Assembly: GCA_963422775.4 (NCBI GenBank)
Contig: CAUJSJ030000088.1
Span: 43,589-107,588, forward strand
DNA from: Pelomonas sp963422775
GTDB taxonomy: Bacteria; Pseudomonadota; Gammaproteobacteria; Burkholderiales; Burkholderiaceae_C
Direction: 5' to 3'
DNA: 64,000 nucleotides
The notes beneath the pieces were generated by a model that was given only the letters and a program-made list of their open reading frames with translations, was not told the origin of the DNA and searched no databases. Shown here one piece after another: positions 16,347 to 24,845 of the stretch; the stretch's first letter is position 1; every line of letters begins with the position of its first letter. Both the position numbers and the translations under genes were made by a program.

Positions 16347-17408
16347 TCAGCCGGCCCTGCGTCGCCTCAGCCAGCCGGCCAGCGTCAACAGGCCGGCGCA
16401 CATCAGTGCGGCCTCAGCGGGCTCAGGCACCTGCGTCAGGATCAACTGCGCCGGGCGCCCGTATTCCATCGAGCCCAGGATGTCCAGGCCGAACTCGTCC
16501 ACCGCCTCCAGCCTGAAACCCAGGTAGGGCGCTGCCGTGCCGCCGACAAAGGCGGTGACGTCGAACAGCTCGTCGCCCGTACCGCCGTTGAGCGTCGAAT
16601 GCATGTGCAGCGTGCCCAGCAGGGTGCCGCCGGCCTGCTCGCTCGCGGCCAGCGCTGCCGTGGCCGCGCCGAAGCCGTAGACCCTGACATCGTGTGCGTA
16701 CACCGGATGGGCGTAGTGACTCAACGAAAGCAGGGCCTGCGTGACGCCGCCGCCCGACACGCCGGCGAACTTCACCAGGCCATGACTGCTGCCGTCCACG
16801 TAGAGGTAGCCGTCATCGATGACGCTCTCACAGCCCACACACACCGTCCCGTCGCTGAGCGGGTTCATCGTCGAGACCGTGAACGGGGATGGTGACGGCG
16901 CCGGAGCAGGTGTTGGCGCAGGCGACGGCGAAGGTACGGGCGCTGGGCTCGGGGATGGAACGGGCGCCGGCGGCGGGCTTGGAGATGGCCCTGCGGGCAG
17001 GGGCGGCGCGGGTGGAAGGATGTCGCGCGTCGTGCTGCCATTGCCGGCGGACGGGCTGCTCGGCCAAGGCGCCGGCGCCGGCGCCGGCGGCGGAGGGGCT
17101 GGGGCTGGGGCTGGGGCTGGGGCTGGGGAGGGTGCGGGCACGGGTGCCGGAGGCGGCGAGGGGCTTGGCACCGGCGCGGACGACGGCGACGGCCCGGGCC
17201 AAGGGCCAGGGGAAGGGCCAGGAGAAGGCGCTGGACTGGGCGTGGGGGCCGGGCTTGGCGCGGGGGCGGCAGGAAGCAGGTCTCGCGTCGTCGAGTCCCC
17301 ATTGCCTGCAGAAGGCCAGTTGATCGGTGCCGGTGCCGCCTCGGCCCAGGTCGCCGAGCCGGATGCGCACAGCAACGCTGCCGCAACGGCCGATGTCGTT
17401 TTTTTCAT
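16347..17408 (-). CDS. PEP-CTERM protein with a long Pro/Ala/Ser linker
   Basis: 353 residues: signal peptide (MKKTTSAVAAALLCASGSATWA), a ~150-residue Pro/Ser/Ala tract, a compact C-terminal domain (MNPLSDGTVCVGCESVIDDG onward), and a PEP-CTERM signal (VPEPAEAALMCAGLLTLAGW then RRRR). The linker is bracketed by two near copies of SAGNGSTTRDILP (first as SAGNGDSTTRDLLP), pointing to internal duplication. The ATG at 17408 has AGGGGGAG as a strong ribosome site; the longer open frame to 17570 is noncoding in character. The linker resembles cell-wall-spanning tracts that hold a domain away from the surface. Function unknown. Confidence 0.82.
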   Translation of the reverse strand: MKKTTSAVAAALLCASGSATWAEAAPAPINWPSAGNGDSTTRDLLPAAPAPSPAPTPSPAPSPGPSPGPWPGPSPSSAPVPSPSPPPAPVPAPSPAPAPAPAPAPPPPAPAPAPWPSSPSAGNGSTTRDILPPAPPLPAGPSPSPPPAPVPSPSPAPVPSPSPAPTPAPAPSPSPFTVSTMNPLSDGTVCVGCESVIDDGYLYVDGSSHGLVKFAGVSGGGVTQALLSLSHYAHPVYAHDVRVYGFGAATAALAASEQAGGTLLGTLHMHSTLNGGTGDELFDVTAFVGGTAAPYLGFRLEAVDEFGLDILGSMEYGRPAQLILTQVPEPAEAALMCAGLLTLAGWLRRRRAG

Positions 17409-17789
17409 GGCTCCCCCTGGCGTTCTCGGCCAGAGTCTCCTTGTCCATGAAAACCGGCCGATGACAGCGCCTGGGCCGAACGGCTCATCCGGGGCATGGT
17501 GCAAGCCTGCTTTGAACCGGAAAAACGGCCCGCAGCCCGCGCTGATCGCCGCTTCGCTCGCAAGCCCCAACGCCGATGATTCAGCCCGTCACCAGTGCAT
17601 GGCCCCCGGCAACGTTGCGGCCCCTGGCGAGGCGGACCCACGCGAACCGCCCGCGACCCTGAAAGCACGAGATTTCGGCCCCGCCGCGTCACCCTCGGGT
17701 GTCGCTCCACCGGCCGCCTGCGCTGTGATCCACGCCGCAGCCCCATGCACCCTCACCGGTGCGTCCCGGGCGGCGTGAAGCGCCTTTGC
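17409..17789. other. Noncoding stretch upstream of the Pro-rich PEP-CTERM gene
   Basis: About 380 bp with no credible gene. On the minus strand it is the leader and promoter region of the PEP-CTERM gene at 17408. The only + strand frame crossing it is the antisense of the Pro-rich tract and ends at 17778, just before the hairpin at 17790. I see no clear riboswitch consensus. Confidence 0.5.
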
Positions 17790-17826
17790 GCCCCGACCGG
17801 CTCACGCCGGGCGGGGCTTTATTTTT
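17790..17826 (+). terminator. Strong intrinsic terminator on the + strand, without an obvious + strand gene
   Basis: Arms 17790-17801 and 17806-17817 pair over 12 positions with one mismatch around a TCAC loop, and are followed by TTTATTTTT at 17818-17826. The U-rich tail is on the + strand only. The flanking genes are both on the minus strand, so the terminated transcript would be a small RNA or an antisense RNA from the preceding 380 bp. Confidence 0.65.
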
Positions 17827-17829
17827 GGT

Positions 17830-18258
17830 TCAGCGCATCGCCACGATGCCGCCCTCGTGCGACGACGCCAGCAGAAAAAGGCCCGCCTCGCTGCGGTCCC
17901 CGGTCTTCACCTGAACGTCGACGAGGCAGGCTTGGCCGACCTCGGTGGCGCGCACCAGCCGGGTCTGCCGGGGCTGCGACGAGCGACCCAGCCGTTCGAT
18001 CAGCTCGCGGTAGACCGCCAGGCGGCCTGGCTCGCCGGCGGCACCCAGGCTTCCTTGCATCGTGAACTGCGCCGTCAGGCCCCAGGCGTCGCTGGCGTTC
18101 CAGCGCTCGTCGAAATCGCGCAGCCGCTGCTGCAGCGCGGCCTTGTCCTCGCAGGGCGAGGCGGCCGCATGGGCGTCCTCGGAAAACGCCACCACGGCGG
18201 CGAACACCAGGCATGCAGCGGACAGCAGGCCCAGGCGGGCGGGGGTAATCAGGGTCAT
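17830..18258 (-). CDS. Small exported protein, NTF2/SnoaL-like, unknown function
   Basis: 142 residues with signal peptide (LGLLSAACLVFAAVVAFSEDAHA). The mature part starts with CEDKAALQQRLRDFDERWNASDAWGLTAQFT, a pattern seen at the first helix of NTF2/SnoaL-like domains, then strands such as QACLVDVQVKTGD. It is the last gene of a three-gene minus-strand set with two haem proteins (38-bp gap), so it may help the cytochromes or respond to their activity. Family assignment is tentative. Confidence 0.7.
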   Translation of the reverse strand: MTLITPARLGLLSAACLVFAAVVAFSEDAHAAASPCEDKAALQQRLRDFDERWNASDAWGLTAQFTMQGSLGAAGEPGRLAVYRELIERLGRSSQPRQTRLVRATEVGQACLVDVQVKTGDRSEAGLFLLASSHEGGIVAMR

Positions 18259-18295
18259 GGCAATCTCCTTGGGTGTGAGGCGCGATTCGGCGCGG

Positions 18296-18835
18296 TCAGG
18301 GTTGGATCGGCGCCAACGGCTTGGGCACCTGGTTGTGGATGGGCGGCAGGCTCTTCAGGTAGGCAAACACGGCCTTGAGGTCGTCGTCCGTCATCTGGCT
18401 GTAGACGGGGATGGGCATGGGCGGCAGCACCGGTCGGCCGCGGCCGAGGTGGCGGCCGGTGCGGATGGTCTGCACGAAGTCGCTCTCGCTCCAGCGGCCC
18501 AGGCCGGTCTCCATGTCCGGCGTCAGGTTGGCCGTGAAGCTCACGCCCCAGGGGCCGGAGAAAGCCGTGGCCGTGACGGCGGTGACGGCCATCCACGGGC
18601 CGGCCGGCACGGCCACGGGCGCCGTGATGACGAGCTGTTGCGGGTGGCCGGACAGCAGCCGCGTCATGTCGGGCTCGGGGCCGTTGGCGCCCATCTTCAG
18701 CGGGGTGTGGCAGTCCATGCAGCCGCTGGTGTTGACGACGTAGCGGCCGCGCTCGATGCGATCGGCGCGGTCGGCGGCCTGGGCGGCGCCGGCCAGCAGG
18801 ATGAGCAGGGGGAGAACGGGGATGAGGGCTTTCAT
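18296..18835 (-). CDS. c-type cytochrome, monohaem, exported
   Basis: 179 residues with signal peptide (VLPLLILLAGAAQA) and one haem motif, CMDCH, in RGRYVVNTSGCMDCHTPLKMG. Later DLKAVFAYLKSLPPIHNQVP is the terminal helix and proline-rich end seen in cytochromes of this class. Such proteins shuttle electrons in the periplasm. The start overlaps the upstream haem protein (ATGA at 18832-18835). The redox partner cannot be named from sequence. Confidence 0.88.
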   Translation of the reverse strand: MKALIPVLPLLILLAGAAQAADRADRIERGRYVVNTSGCMDCHTPLKMGANGPEPDMTRLLSGHPQQLVITAPVAVPAGPWMAVTAVTATAFSGPWGVSFTANLTPDMETGLGRWSESDFVQTIRTGRHLGRGRPVLPPMPIPVYSQMTDDDLKAVFAYLKSLPPIHNQVPKPLAPIQP

Positions 18836-19665
18836 GGGCGGTTTTCCTGGTTGAGCGGGTTGAAGTGGCGGGCCAACAAAGCCAGGCCCTGGGCATCGAT
18901 CTCGCGGGTGCCCAGGGGCGGCATCTGCTGGTAGGGGTTGCGCGTGCCGGCGCGCCTGAGCACCTTGGTCGCGTCCACCGGCGCGGGCACCTGGCCCACA
19001 TCCAGCGCCAGGCGCAGCGGTACCGGCACGCCACCGTCGAAATGGCAGTGGCCGCAGTTGCCGTGCAGATAGCCGCGCGCGGCATGCTCGGCCGCGCTGG
19101 CGGCGATGAAGTCCGGCGCCTGCACGCCCCAGGCGGCGGGCGCGTTCTTCAGCAGGCCTTCGCGCACCAGCGCTGGCACGGCCGGGCCCAGCTGCAGGGC
19201 CGCGAAGCCCAGCACGGGGCTGCGCGCGCCGGCGTGGCAGGCGATGCAGTCACCGGTCGACGGCACCTCGTAGCGCTTGCCACCCGGCAGGGCCAGCACC
19301 TGGCCGCGCGCCGGCGCGCGCACCGCGTCGGCGCCATCCCAGACGTAGCTGGCGCCTTCCCAGTGGCCATCGGCGCCGAGCACGAAGTGGCGCGTCTCCA
19401 CCGGCCGGCCATCGACGCTGAACTCCTTCCACAGCCGCGTGCCGGGCGGAAAGCGCCAGGCGTCCGGCTGGCTCGCGTCCACCTGCGTGCCGGGCGGCAG
19501 GGCGATCCAGCGCCGCTTGGCGGCGCCGTCGGACCACAGCGCAAAACGCGGTTCGAAGGCACGCGCCGCGGCGCCATCGAGGCCGGTCTGGCTGAGGCGC
19601 TCCGGCAGCTCGGCGCGAGCGGCCAGGGCGGCGGTGCAGAGCAGCAGGAGGGCGAGGCGGGGCAT
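18832..19665 (-). CDS. Exported dihaem protein with CIACH and CGHCH motifs
   Basis: 277 residues. Signal peptide (MPRLALLLLCTAALAARA), then ERLSQTGLDGA and FALWSDGAAKRRWIALPPG, a pattern found in a family of haem-containing hydrolase-like or oxidoreductase proteins (SO_2930-like). CIACH lies at ~residue 142 and CGHCH at ~205 (GYLHGNCGHCHFDGG). It is the first gene of the cytochrome operon, with the start facing the hemerythrin gene across a 199-bp divergent region. Catalytic role unknown. Confidence 0.82.
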   Translation of the reverse strand: MPRLALLLLCTAALAARAELPERLSQTGLDGAAARAFEPRFALWSDGAAKRRWIALPPGTQVDASQPDAWRFPPGTRLWKEFSVDGRPVETRHFVLGADGHWEGASYVWDGADAVRAPARGQVLALPGGKRYEVPSTGDCIACHAGARSPVLGFAALQLGPAVPALVREGLLKNAPAAWGVQAPDFIAASAAEHAARGYLHGNCGHCHFDGGVPVPLRLALDVGQVPAPVDATKVLRRAGTRNPYQQMPPLGTREIDAQGLALLARHFNPLNQENRP

Positions 19666-19736
19666 GGGTCGTCACTGTGCCGAGCGGCCTCGGGCAAGGC
19701 ATCGCCCCGACGGGCCAGCGCGGCGGCCCGCGAAGA

Positions 19737-19756
19737 GCCATGACGGGAGTCATGGC
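19737..19756. promoter_or_regulatory. Perfect palindrome in the divergent cytochrome/hemerythrin region
   Basis: Arms GCCATGAC (19737-19744) and GTCATGGC (19749-19756) are separated by GGGA. The site is 72 bp from the cytochrome operon start and 109 bp from the hemerythrin start, a suitable place for an operator that controls both. It is followed by further GATGGC repeats to 19793. Confidence 0.45.
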
Positions 19757-19864
19757 CATGGCCCCTCGGCGATGGCCCATCAGGGCGATGGCAGCGCCGG
19801 CCCCGCTCGGAACACTGGCGAGCATCCGGCCCACCCTGGCGCCGGCCCAACCCGGAGCCTCACG

Positions 19865-20542
19865 ATGACCACCGCCCCCCGCCTCGACCTCTACGCCCAC
19901 ATCCACAAGGCCCTGCGCCTGTTCATGAGCGACACGCTGCAGCAGCTGAGCCGCCTGGACGTCGACGACCCGCTGGACCTGGCCGCCGGCCTGGCCCAGC
20001 TGGACGCGCTGCTGGACGCCGCCAAGCACCATGTCGAGAAGGAGAACACCTTCATCCACCCGGCCATCGAGGCCCGCCGCGCCGGCGCCAGCGCCGCCAT
20101 CGAGGTGGAGCATGACGAGCACCTCGACACCATCGCCACGCTGCGTGCCGAAGCCGCCGCGCTGCGCGCCCTGCCGTCAGCCGGTGCGGCCCAGCGCCTG
20201 TACCGGCGCTTCGCGGCCTTCGTCGCGCACAACTTCGAGCACATGGCCGTGGAGGAAAGCCGCCACAACCAGGCGCTGTGGGCGGCCTACTCGGACGCGG
20301 AGCTGTCCGACATCCACGGCCGCATCCTCGCCAGCATCGGCCCGCGCGAGATGAGCGAGACGCTGCGCTGGATGATCCCGGCGCTCAGCCCTGCCGAGCG
20401 CGCGCTGATCGTTGGCGGGCTGCCGCCGGCGGTTCAGGCCCCCGTGCTGGCCTCGGCGCGTGCACTGCTCAACGACGCGGCCTGGGCCAAGCTGTCCCGG
20501 GCCCTGGGTCAGGCCAGCGTGCCGGGCCTGGTTGAAGCGTGA
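19865..20542 (+). CDS. Hemerythrin domain protein
   Basis: 225 residues. The histidine/glutamate pattern of the di-iron hemerythrin fold is visible: HIHKALR, LLDAAKHHVEKENTFIHPAIE, IEVEHDEHLD and FVAHNFEHMAVEE. These proteins bind oxygen or nitric oxide or sense redox state. The C-terminal half (EMSETLRWMIPALSPAERALIVGGLPP) is also found in this subgroup. The start at 19865 follows CCTCACG; the longer open frame to 19439 lies in the cytochrome gene's antisense. Its end overlaps the convergent LuxR gene by 34 bp. Confidence 0.85.
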   Translation: MTTAPRLDLYAHIHKALRLFMSDTLQQLSRLDVDDPLDLAAGLAQLDALLDAAKHHVEKENTFIHPAIEARRAGASAAIEVEHDEHLDTIATLRAEAAALRALPSAGAAQRLYRRFAAFVAHNFEHMAVEESRHNQALWAAYSDAELSDIHGRILASIGPREMSETLRWMIPALSPAERALIVGGLPPAVQAPVLASARALLNDAAWAKLSRALGQASVPGLVEA

Positions 20543-23142
20543 GCCTGCCGGTTCCACCACGCGGCCGCTTCGCCGCGTGAGTTCAGGCCCAGCTTGTCGA
20601 GGATGTTGGCCACATGCCGCTTGACGGTGTGAGGGCTCAGGTCCAGCGCGCGGGCGATGTGCTTGTTGCTGGCGCCGGCGGCGATCTGGGCGATGACCTC
20701 GGCCTCGCGCTGGGACAGGCGGTCGTCCACCGGCGCCACCGCCACTGCCACGCCGGCCAGCGCCGCCGGCCGCACCGCGTCGGCCCAGCCGCGCAGGCGG
20801 GCGACGTCGGCCGCCTGCAGCAGGTCGTCCCAGTCCTGGGCGGCCACCTGCAGCAGCCGCGGCGTCGCCCACATCAGGCCGCCAGGCGAGGTCCTGGCCA
20901 GGGCCGGCGCCAGGGCCTCGGCGGCGGCGGCGCGGTCGCCCCCCTCCAGCAGCAGCGCGGCCAGGCGCACACGCGCCTCGGCCAGCTGGCCCAGCAGGTC
21001 GCCGCTCTCGCCATCGGCCAGCAGGCCGCGCCAGGCGGCGATGGCCTCGTCGCGCCGGCCCTCCAGCGCGGCCAGTTGCGCCTGCAGGCCGAGCAGCGGC
21101 CGCGGCCGGTGCGGCATGGCGAGGTCGGGCAGGTCGGCGCCGACGCGCACGAGGCGCTGCAGGCCGTCGGCCAGCGCCTCGCGGTTGCCCACGGCCGCGG
21201 CCATGCGGGCCATGAAGAAGCTGGCATGCCACTGCCCCCAGGCGCCATAGCCCGGCACGTGCTCGGCCAGGCGCAGCCGCATCAGCTCCAGCGCGTCGTC
21301 GTGGCGGCCGGCGATCAGGTCGAGCATCGCGTGCAGGGCCTGGCCGTGGTTGCGTGCGATGACGAGGCGGCCGAACCAGGCGGCGTCGGCCTCGGCGCGG
21401 GCCAGCAGTTGCTGCGCCTCGGCCAGGCGCCCCTGCCAGAACAGGTTCCAGGCCTGGGCCATGTGGGCGTTGACGCCGAAGGGCAGCGGCCGGTCGCCCA
21501 GCACCTGCAGGGCGCCGCGGTACCAGCGGTCCACCACCGGTGCCATGCCGGCGCAGCTGACCTGCCGCGGCGGCGGCGAACCGGTGTACCAGGCTTCCAG
21601 CGAGGCGGTCTGCAGCAGCTCGGTCACCAGCGCGTCGAACAGCGGCGCAACCGCGTCAAAGCGGCAGCTCTCCAGCGCATGCCAGGCGCGGCCCAGCAGC
21701 GTCATGCGGCGCAGCTCGCCGCTGAGGGCAAACGGGTCGAGGTCGCGCAGCAGCGCCTCGGCCTCGCCCAGCCGGCCTTGCGCGATCAGCAGGATGCTGC
21801 GGTGGGCACGCGAAGCGCGCAGCCCGGCCTCGTCGCCACGCGCCTGGAACAGCACCTCGGCCCGGCTCAGATGCCACTCGGCCTGCTGGGCCTCCCACAG
21901 CACCCACAGCGACAGCGCCTTGACGCGGTGCAGCTCGGGGCAGGCCTCGGCGAAGGCGGGTTCGAAGCGCTTGGTCAGGTCCAGCAGGCCCTGGGCGCCG
22001 AGGTGGTTCATCAGCAGCGCGCCATCGGCCAGCAGCAGCTCGGCGGCACGCTCGGGCCGGCCGGCGGCCAGCAGCAGGCCCTGGCGGCGCAGCGCGTCCG
22101 TTTCCAACATCGCGGCGCGCTCCAGCAGCTGGCGGTGGGCTTCAGGCTGCTCCTGGCGCAGGCGCTGCTGCAGCATGTCGCGAAACAGCTGGTGCAGGCG
22201 CAAGGTGAGGGGCGCCAGGTCGACGACGGTGACGAAGAGCGCCAGCCGCTCCATCTCGGCCAGCCAGCCGGCGGCGTTGGCATCCTCGCCCAGGGCCTGG
22301 CAGCGCGCCACGTCCAGCTCGTGCAGCACGCTGGTGCGCAGCAGGAAGCCGCGCAGCCCGGGCTCCAGGCGGTCCAGCACCTCGGCGGCGAGGTAGTCGA
22401 AGGTGGCGCGGTCGATGGCCGCGGGCAGGCGCTGGCCCGGGTTCATGCCCAGGGCCAGGCGCAGCCCGGCGGGCCAGCCCTGGCAGCGCTCATAGAGCCC
22501 GGCAGCGGCAGCCTCGTCCAGGCCCGCGGCCTGGGCCAGCTGCGCCACCTCCGCACGGGCCAGCGCCAGCTCGGCCGGGCCCAGGTCGGCCAGCTCGCCG
22601 GTGGCGCGCAGGCGTGCCAGGCGCAGCGCGGGCTCGTGGCGGGCCGACAGCACCAGGCGCCAGCGTTCGCCCATGCGGGCCAGCCAGCGGTCCAGGAACT
22701 GCATCGAGGCGGGGTCGACGAGGTGGTGGGCGTCGTCCAGCACGATGAGGCCGTGCTCGACCTCGCAGGCCTCCAGCGCGTTCAGCATGGCGTCGGCCAC
22801 GGTGACGATCTCGGCGCCGCCGCGCAGGGCCGCGTCGCGCAGGCCCTCGGGCGCCGTGCGCCAGGGCGGGTCGTAGGGCTCGAAGGCGGCGAACAGGCAG
22901 TCCAGCAGCCGACCGAGGTCGTCGCCCTCGTCCAGCGCCACCCAGGCGACGGCGCTGTCTTCGGCCACGTCGGCCAGGGCCTGTGTGAGCAGCGCCGTCT
23001 TGCCGTAGCCGGCGGGCGCGCAGATGAGCAGCACGCGGTGGGCGTCCAGCGCGCGCTGCACGGCAGCGAGCAGCGCCGGGCGCGGCAGCAGCAGGCCGGC
23101 ACGCGGGCGCGGCGCACGGGTCTTGGTGTGGGCGAGTGCCAT
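20509..23142 (-). CDS. MalT-like LuxR family transcriptional regulator (AAA/STAND)
   Basis: 877 residues. An N-terminal STAND/AAA ATPase with Walker A CAPAGYGKT (42-50) and Walker B LIVLDDAHH is followed by a long helical TPR-like region and a C-terminal LuxR helix-turn-helix (LSQREAEVIAQIAAGASNKH, then LDLSPHTVKRHVANILDKLGL). This is the layout of MalT-type activators, which bind an inducer in the repeat region and use ATP to oligomerise. The start is ATG 23142; the open frame to 24147 is a shadow. It is divergent from the PEP-CTERM lectin gene, its most likely target. Confidence 0.9.
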   Translation of the reverse strand: MALAHTKTRAPRPRAGLLLPRPALLAAVQRALDAHRVLLICAPAGYGKTALLTQALADVAEDSAVAWVALDEGDDLGRLLDCLFAAFEPYDPPWRTAPEGLRDAALRGGAEIVTVADAMLNALEACEVEHGLIVLDDAHHLVDPASMQFLDRWLARMGERWRLVLSARHEPALRLARLRATGELADLGPAELALARAEVAQLAQAAGLDEAAAAGLYERCQGWPAGLRLALGMNPGQRLPAAIDRATFDYLAAEVLDRLEPGLRGFLLRTSVLHELDVARCQALGEDANAAGWLAEMERLALFVTVVDLAPLTLRLHQLFRDMLQQRLRQEQPEAHRQLLERAAMLETDALRRQGLLLAAGRPERAAELLLADGALLMNHLGAQGLLDLTKRFEPAFAEACPELHRVKALSLWVLWEAQQAEWHLSRAEVLFQARGDEAGLRASRAHRSILLIAQGRLGEAEALLRDLDPFALSGELRRMTLLGRAWHALESCRFDAVAPLFDALVTELLQTASLEAWYTGSPPPRQVSCAGMAPVVDRWYRGALQVLGDRPLPFGVNAHMAQAWNLFWQGRLAEAQQLLARAEADAAWFGRLVIARNHGQALHAMLDLIAGRHDDALELMRLRLAEHVPGYGAWGQWHASFFMARMAAAVGNREALADGLQRLVRVGADLPDLAMPHRPRPLLGLQAQLAALEGRRDEAIAAWRGLLADGESGDLLGQLAEARVRLAALLLEGGDRAAAAEALAPALARTSPGGLMWATPRLLQVAAQDWDDLLQAADVARLRGWADAVRPAALAGVAVAVAPVDDRLSQREAEVIAQIAAGASNKHIARALDLSPHTVKRHVANILDKLGLNSRGEAAAWWNRQAHASTRPGTLA

Positions 23143-23253
23143 GGGCCCAAATGCTAGACCACTGATTCGGGGGGGCGCATCAGGCCTTTTCGCTAACGCT
23201 TGCCTAACGGTCGCTTCCGAGACTGGCGTCCAACCCTGATCGGAGAACCCGCC

Positions 23254-24081
23254 ATGAAGCTCGCTCGACTGTTCCTGCCGCTGATCCTCGCCACCGGCAT
23301 GGCCCACGCCGACCAGGGCGTGAGCCTGGCCAGCGGATTCACCGACTTCACCACCTGGCAGCTGTACGGCAGCGCCACGGCCGACAACTTCACGCCGGGC
23401 AACGGCTTCACCTACAGCGACCTGATCCTGACGTCGTCGGGTGTGGGCGGCCAGGGCGGCGCCGGCTTCGCGCCGAACGCCATCACGCTGGACTACAACC
23501 AGGCCTTCGCCTTCGACTTCCACTTCTTCATCCCGGTCAGCCAGGACCTGCGCGGCGACGGCCTGACCTTCACGCTGAGCGACGCCGCCGGGGTCGGCGG
23601 CGCGGGCTCGGGCCTGGGCTACGACGGGCTCAGCCCGGCCAGCGTCGCCTTCGGCATCGACACCTTCCATTTCACCGGCGAGCCGGTCTCGCCCAGCCTG
23701 CAGATCCTGGCGGGCGGCTCGGTGACGCCGCTGGCCTTCACCGAGACCGGCCTGGGCGACGACATCCGCGACCCCGACTTCCAGTGGTACGCCTCGGTGC
23801 AGTACACGCCCTCGGGCCTGAACGACAACGCCGGCACGCTGACGGGCACCATCGACCACCTCAACCTCGGCACGTTCAGCGTCAGCGCACAGGTCAGCTT
23901 CGCCGACCTGGGCCTGGTCGGCGTGCCGGTGTTCTACGGCTTCACGGCCGCCAACGGCCTGGCCACCGACGGCCACTTCGTCACCAGCGCGGTGCCGGTG
24001 CCCGAGCCGGGCAGCTGGGCCATGATCCTGGCCGGCCTGGCCTGCCTGGGTCTGATCGCCCAGCGCCGCCGGGTGCGCTGA
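23254..24081 (+). CDS. PEP-CTERM protein with L-type lectin-like domain
   Basis: 275 residues: signal peptide (FLPLILATGMAHA), a beta-rich domain with FAFDFHFFIPV, GDGLTFTLSDAAGVGGAGSG, LGYDGLSPASVAFGIDTFH and DNAGTLTGTIDHLN, which matches legume-lectin-type carbohydrate-binding domains, and the sorting signal VPVPEPGSWAMILAGLACLG then RRR. It is probably displayed on the surface and binds a glycan, perhaps the cell's own exopolysaccharide. The upstream GGAG at 23240 fits a ribosome site. A 9-bp-stem hairpin follows the stop. Confidence 0.87.
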   Translation: MKLARLFLPLILATGMAHADQGVSLASGFTDFTTWQLYGSATADNFTPGNGFTYSDLILTSSGVGGQGGAGFAPNAITLDYNQAFAFDFHFFIPVSQDLRGDGLTFTLSDAAGVGGAGSGLGYDGLSPASVAFGIDTFHFTGEPVSPSLQILAGGSVTPLAFTETGLGDDIRDPDFQWYASVQYTPSGLNDNAGTLTGTIDHLNLGTFSVSAQVSFADLGLVGVPVFYGFTAANGLATDGHFVTSAVPVPEPGSWAMILAGLACLGLIAQRRRVR

Positions 24082-24089
24082 CCGACCCC

Positions 24090-24115
24090 GGCTGGCGCGC
24101 AGGCGGGCGCCAGCC
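24090..24115 (+). terminator. Hairpin after the lectin gene
   Basis: GGCTGGCGC (24090-24098) and GCGCCAGCC (24107-24115) pair perfectly, nine bases after the lectin stop. There is no U-tract, so termination would be weak or Rho-assisted; it may also protect the mRNA end. Confidence 0.4.
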
Positions 24116-24277
24116 CTGGGCGCCGGCGCGGGTGTTCGGCATCGCACCGACGCTGCGATGGCCGCGCCCGATCATGTGACGCGATGCGACCTGCCAGGCC
24201 GCCGCTGGAAGCCGCGCTCGCGCCGTTGCGAAGGCCTGCGCCGCGCCAGCGCCATCGCCCACTGCCCAGGAGAGCAC

Positions 24278-24643
24278 ATGACCCCAGCCACCATCGCGCC
24301 GTCGAACAGCACGCCGGTCGACCAAGACCTTGCCGAGCAAGCCCGTCCGGGCCACGGCATTCCGTCGCAGGATCCGGACCCCGCGGCGCAGTCGCCGCTG
24401 GAACCCGATGAGGCCGAGCGCGAGAGGGGCTCGGTGCTGGTTGGAGGCGGCGTGATCGTCGGCGCGGCCTCGGGTGCGGCCATCGGTGGCGTCGTGGGCG
24501 GCCCCGTCGGTGTCGTCGTGGGCAGCACGGTGGGCGCCATTGCCGGCGCGCTGGGTGGCGCCGCAGCGGGCCCCCTGGTGGGCGAGCCGCAGGTGCAGGC
24601 CGCCGCCGAGGCACCCCCGTACAAGCCTGCGTCGGGAGCTTGA
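24278..24643 (+). CDS. Small glycine-zipper membrane protein
   Basis: 121 residues. A hydrophilic N-terminal half (DPDPAAQSPLEPDEAERER) is followed by ~60 residues of Gly/Ala/Val membrane-like sequence (VIVGAASGAAIGGVVGG and AIAGALGGAAAGPLVGEP). This is a glycine-zipper pattern, which packs helices tightly in the envelope. The ATG has AGGAGAG upstream. Such proteins are often stress-induced and poorly annotated. An 8-bp-stem hairpin lies beyond the stop (24700-24718) before phoD. Confidence 0.7.
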   Translation: MTPATIAPSNSTPVDQDLAEQARPGHGIPSQDPDPAAQSPLEPDEAERERGSVLVGGGVIVGAASGAAIGGVVGGPVGVVVGSTVGAIAGALGGAAAGPLVGEPQVQAAAEAPPYKPASGA

Positions 24644-24845
24644 CGAACGCGTGCGCCGCGCGCACCGCGAACGTTCAACCCCGCACCGCCCTCCCGACCC
24701 CGGCAGCAGCGCTGCCGGCGCGGCGCCGGAACCCGCGTTGACCTGATCCGTTGGAGACTGCGGGCGTCGCAGGCCGGTCACACTCGCCCGCCATCCTTCG
24801 CGCTTCGCCGGGGCCTTCGCCGCGGCACTCAGCGCGAGGTCCAGC

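Noticed and set aside
16880..17270. G-rich direct repeats that look like a noncoding repeat locus
   Set aside because: On the minus strand they encode the Pro/Ala/Ser linker of a PEP-CTERM protein in one open frame.
17409..17789. Cyclic-di-GMP riboswitch upstream of the PEP-CTERM gene
   Set aside because: Looked for the conserved core words of that class and did not find them on either strand.
20614..23157. 847-codon + strand frame opposite the LuxR regulator
   Set aside because: Shadow of the regulator; composition is Gln/Gly/Val/Leu-rich antisense with no motif.
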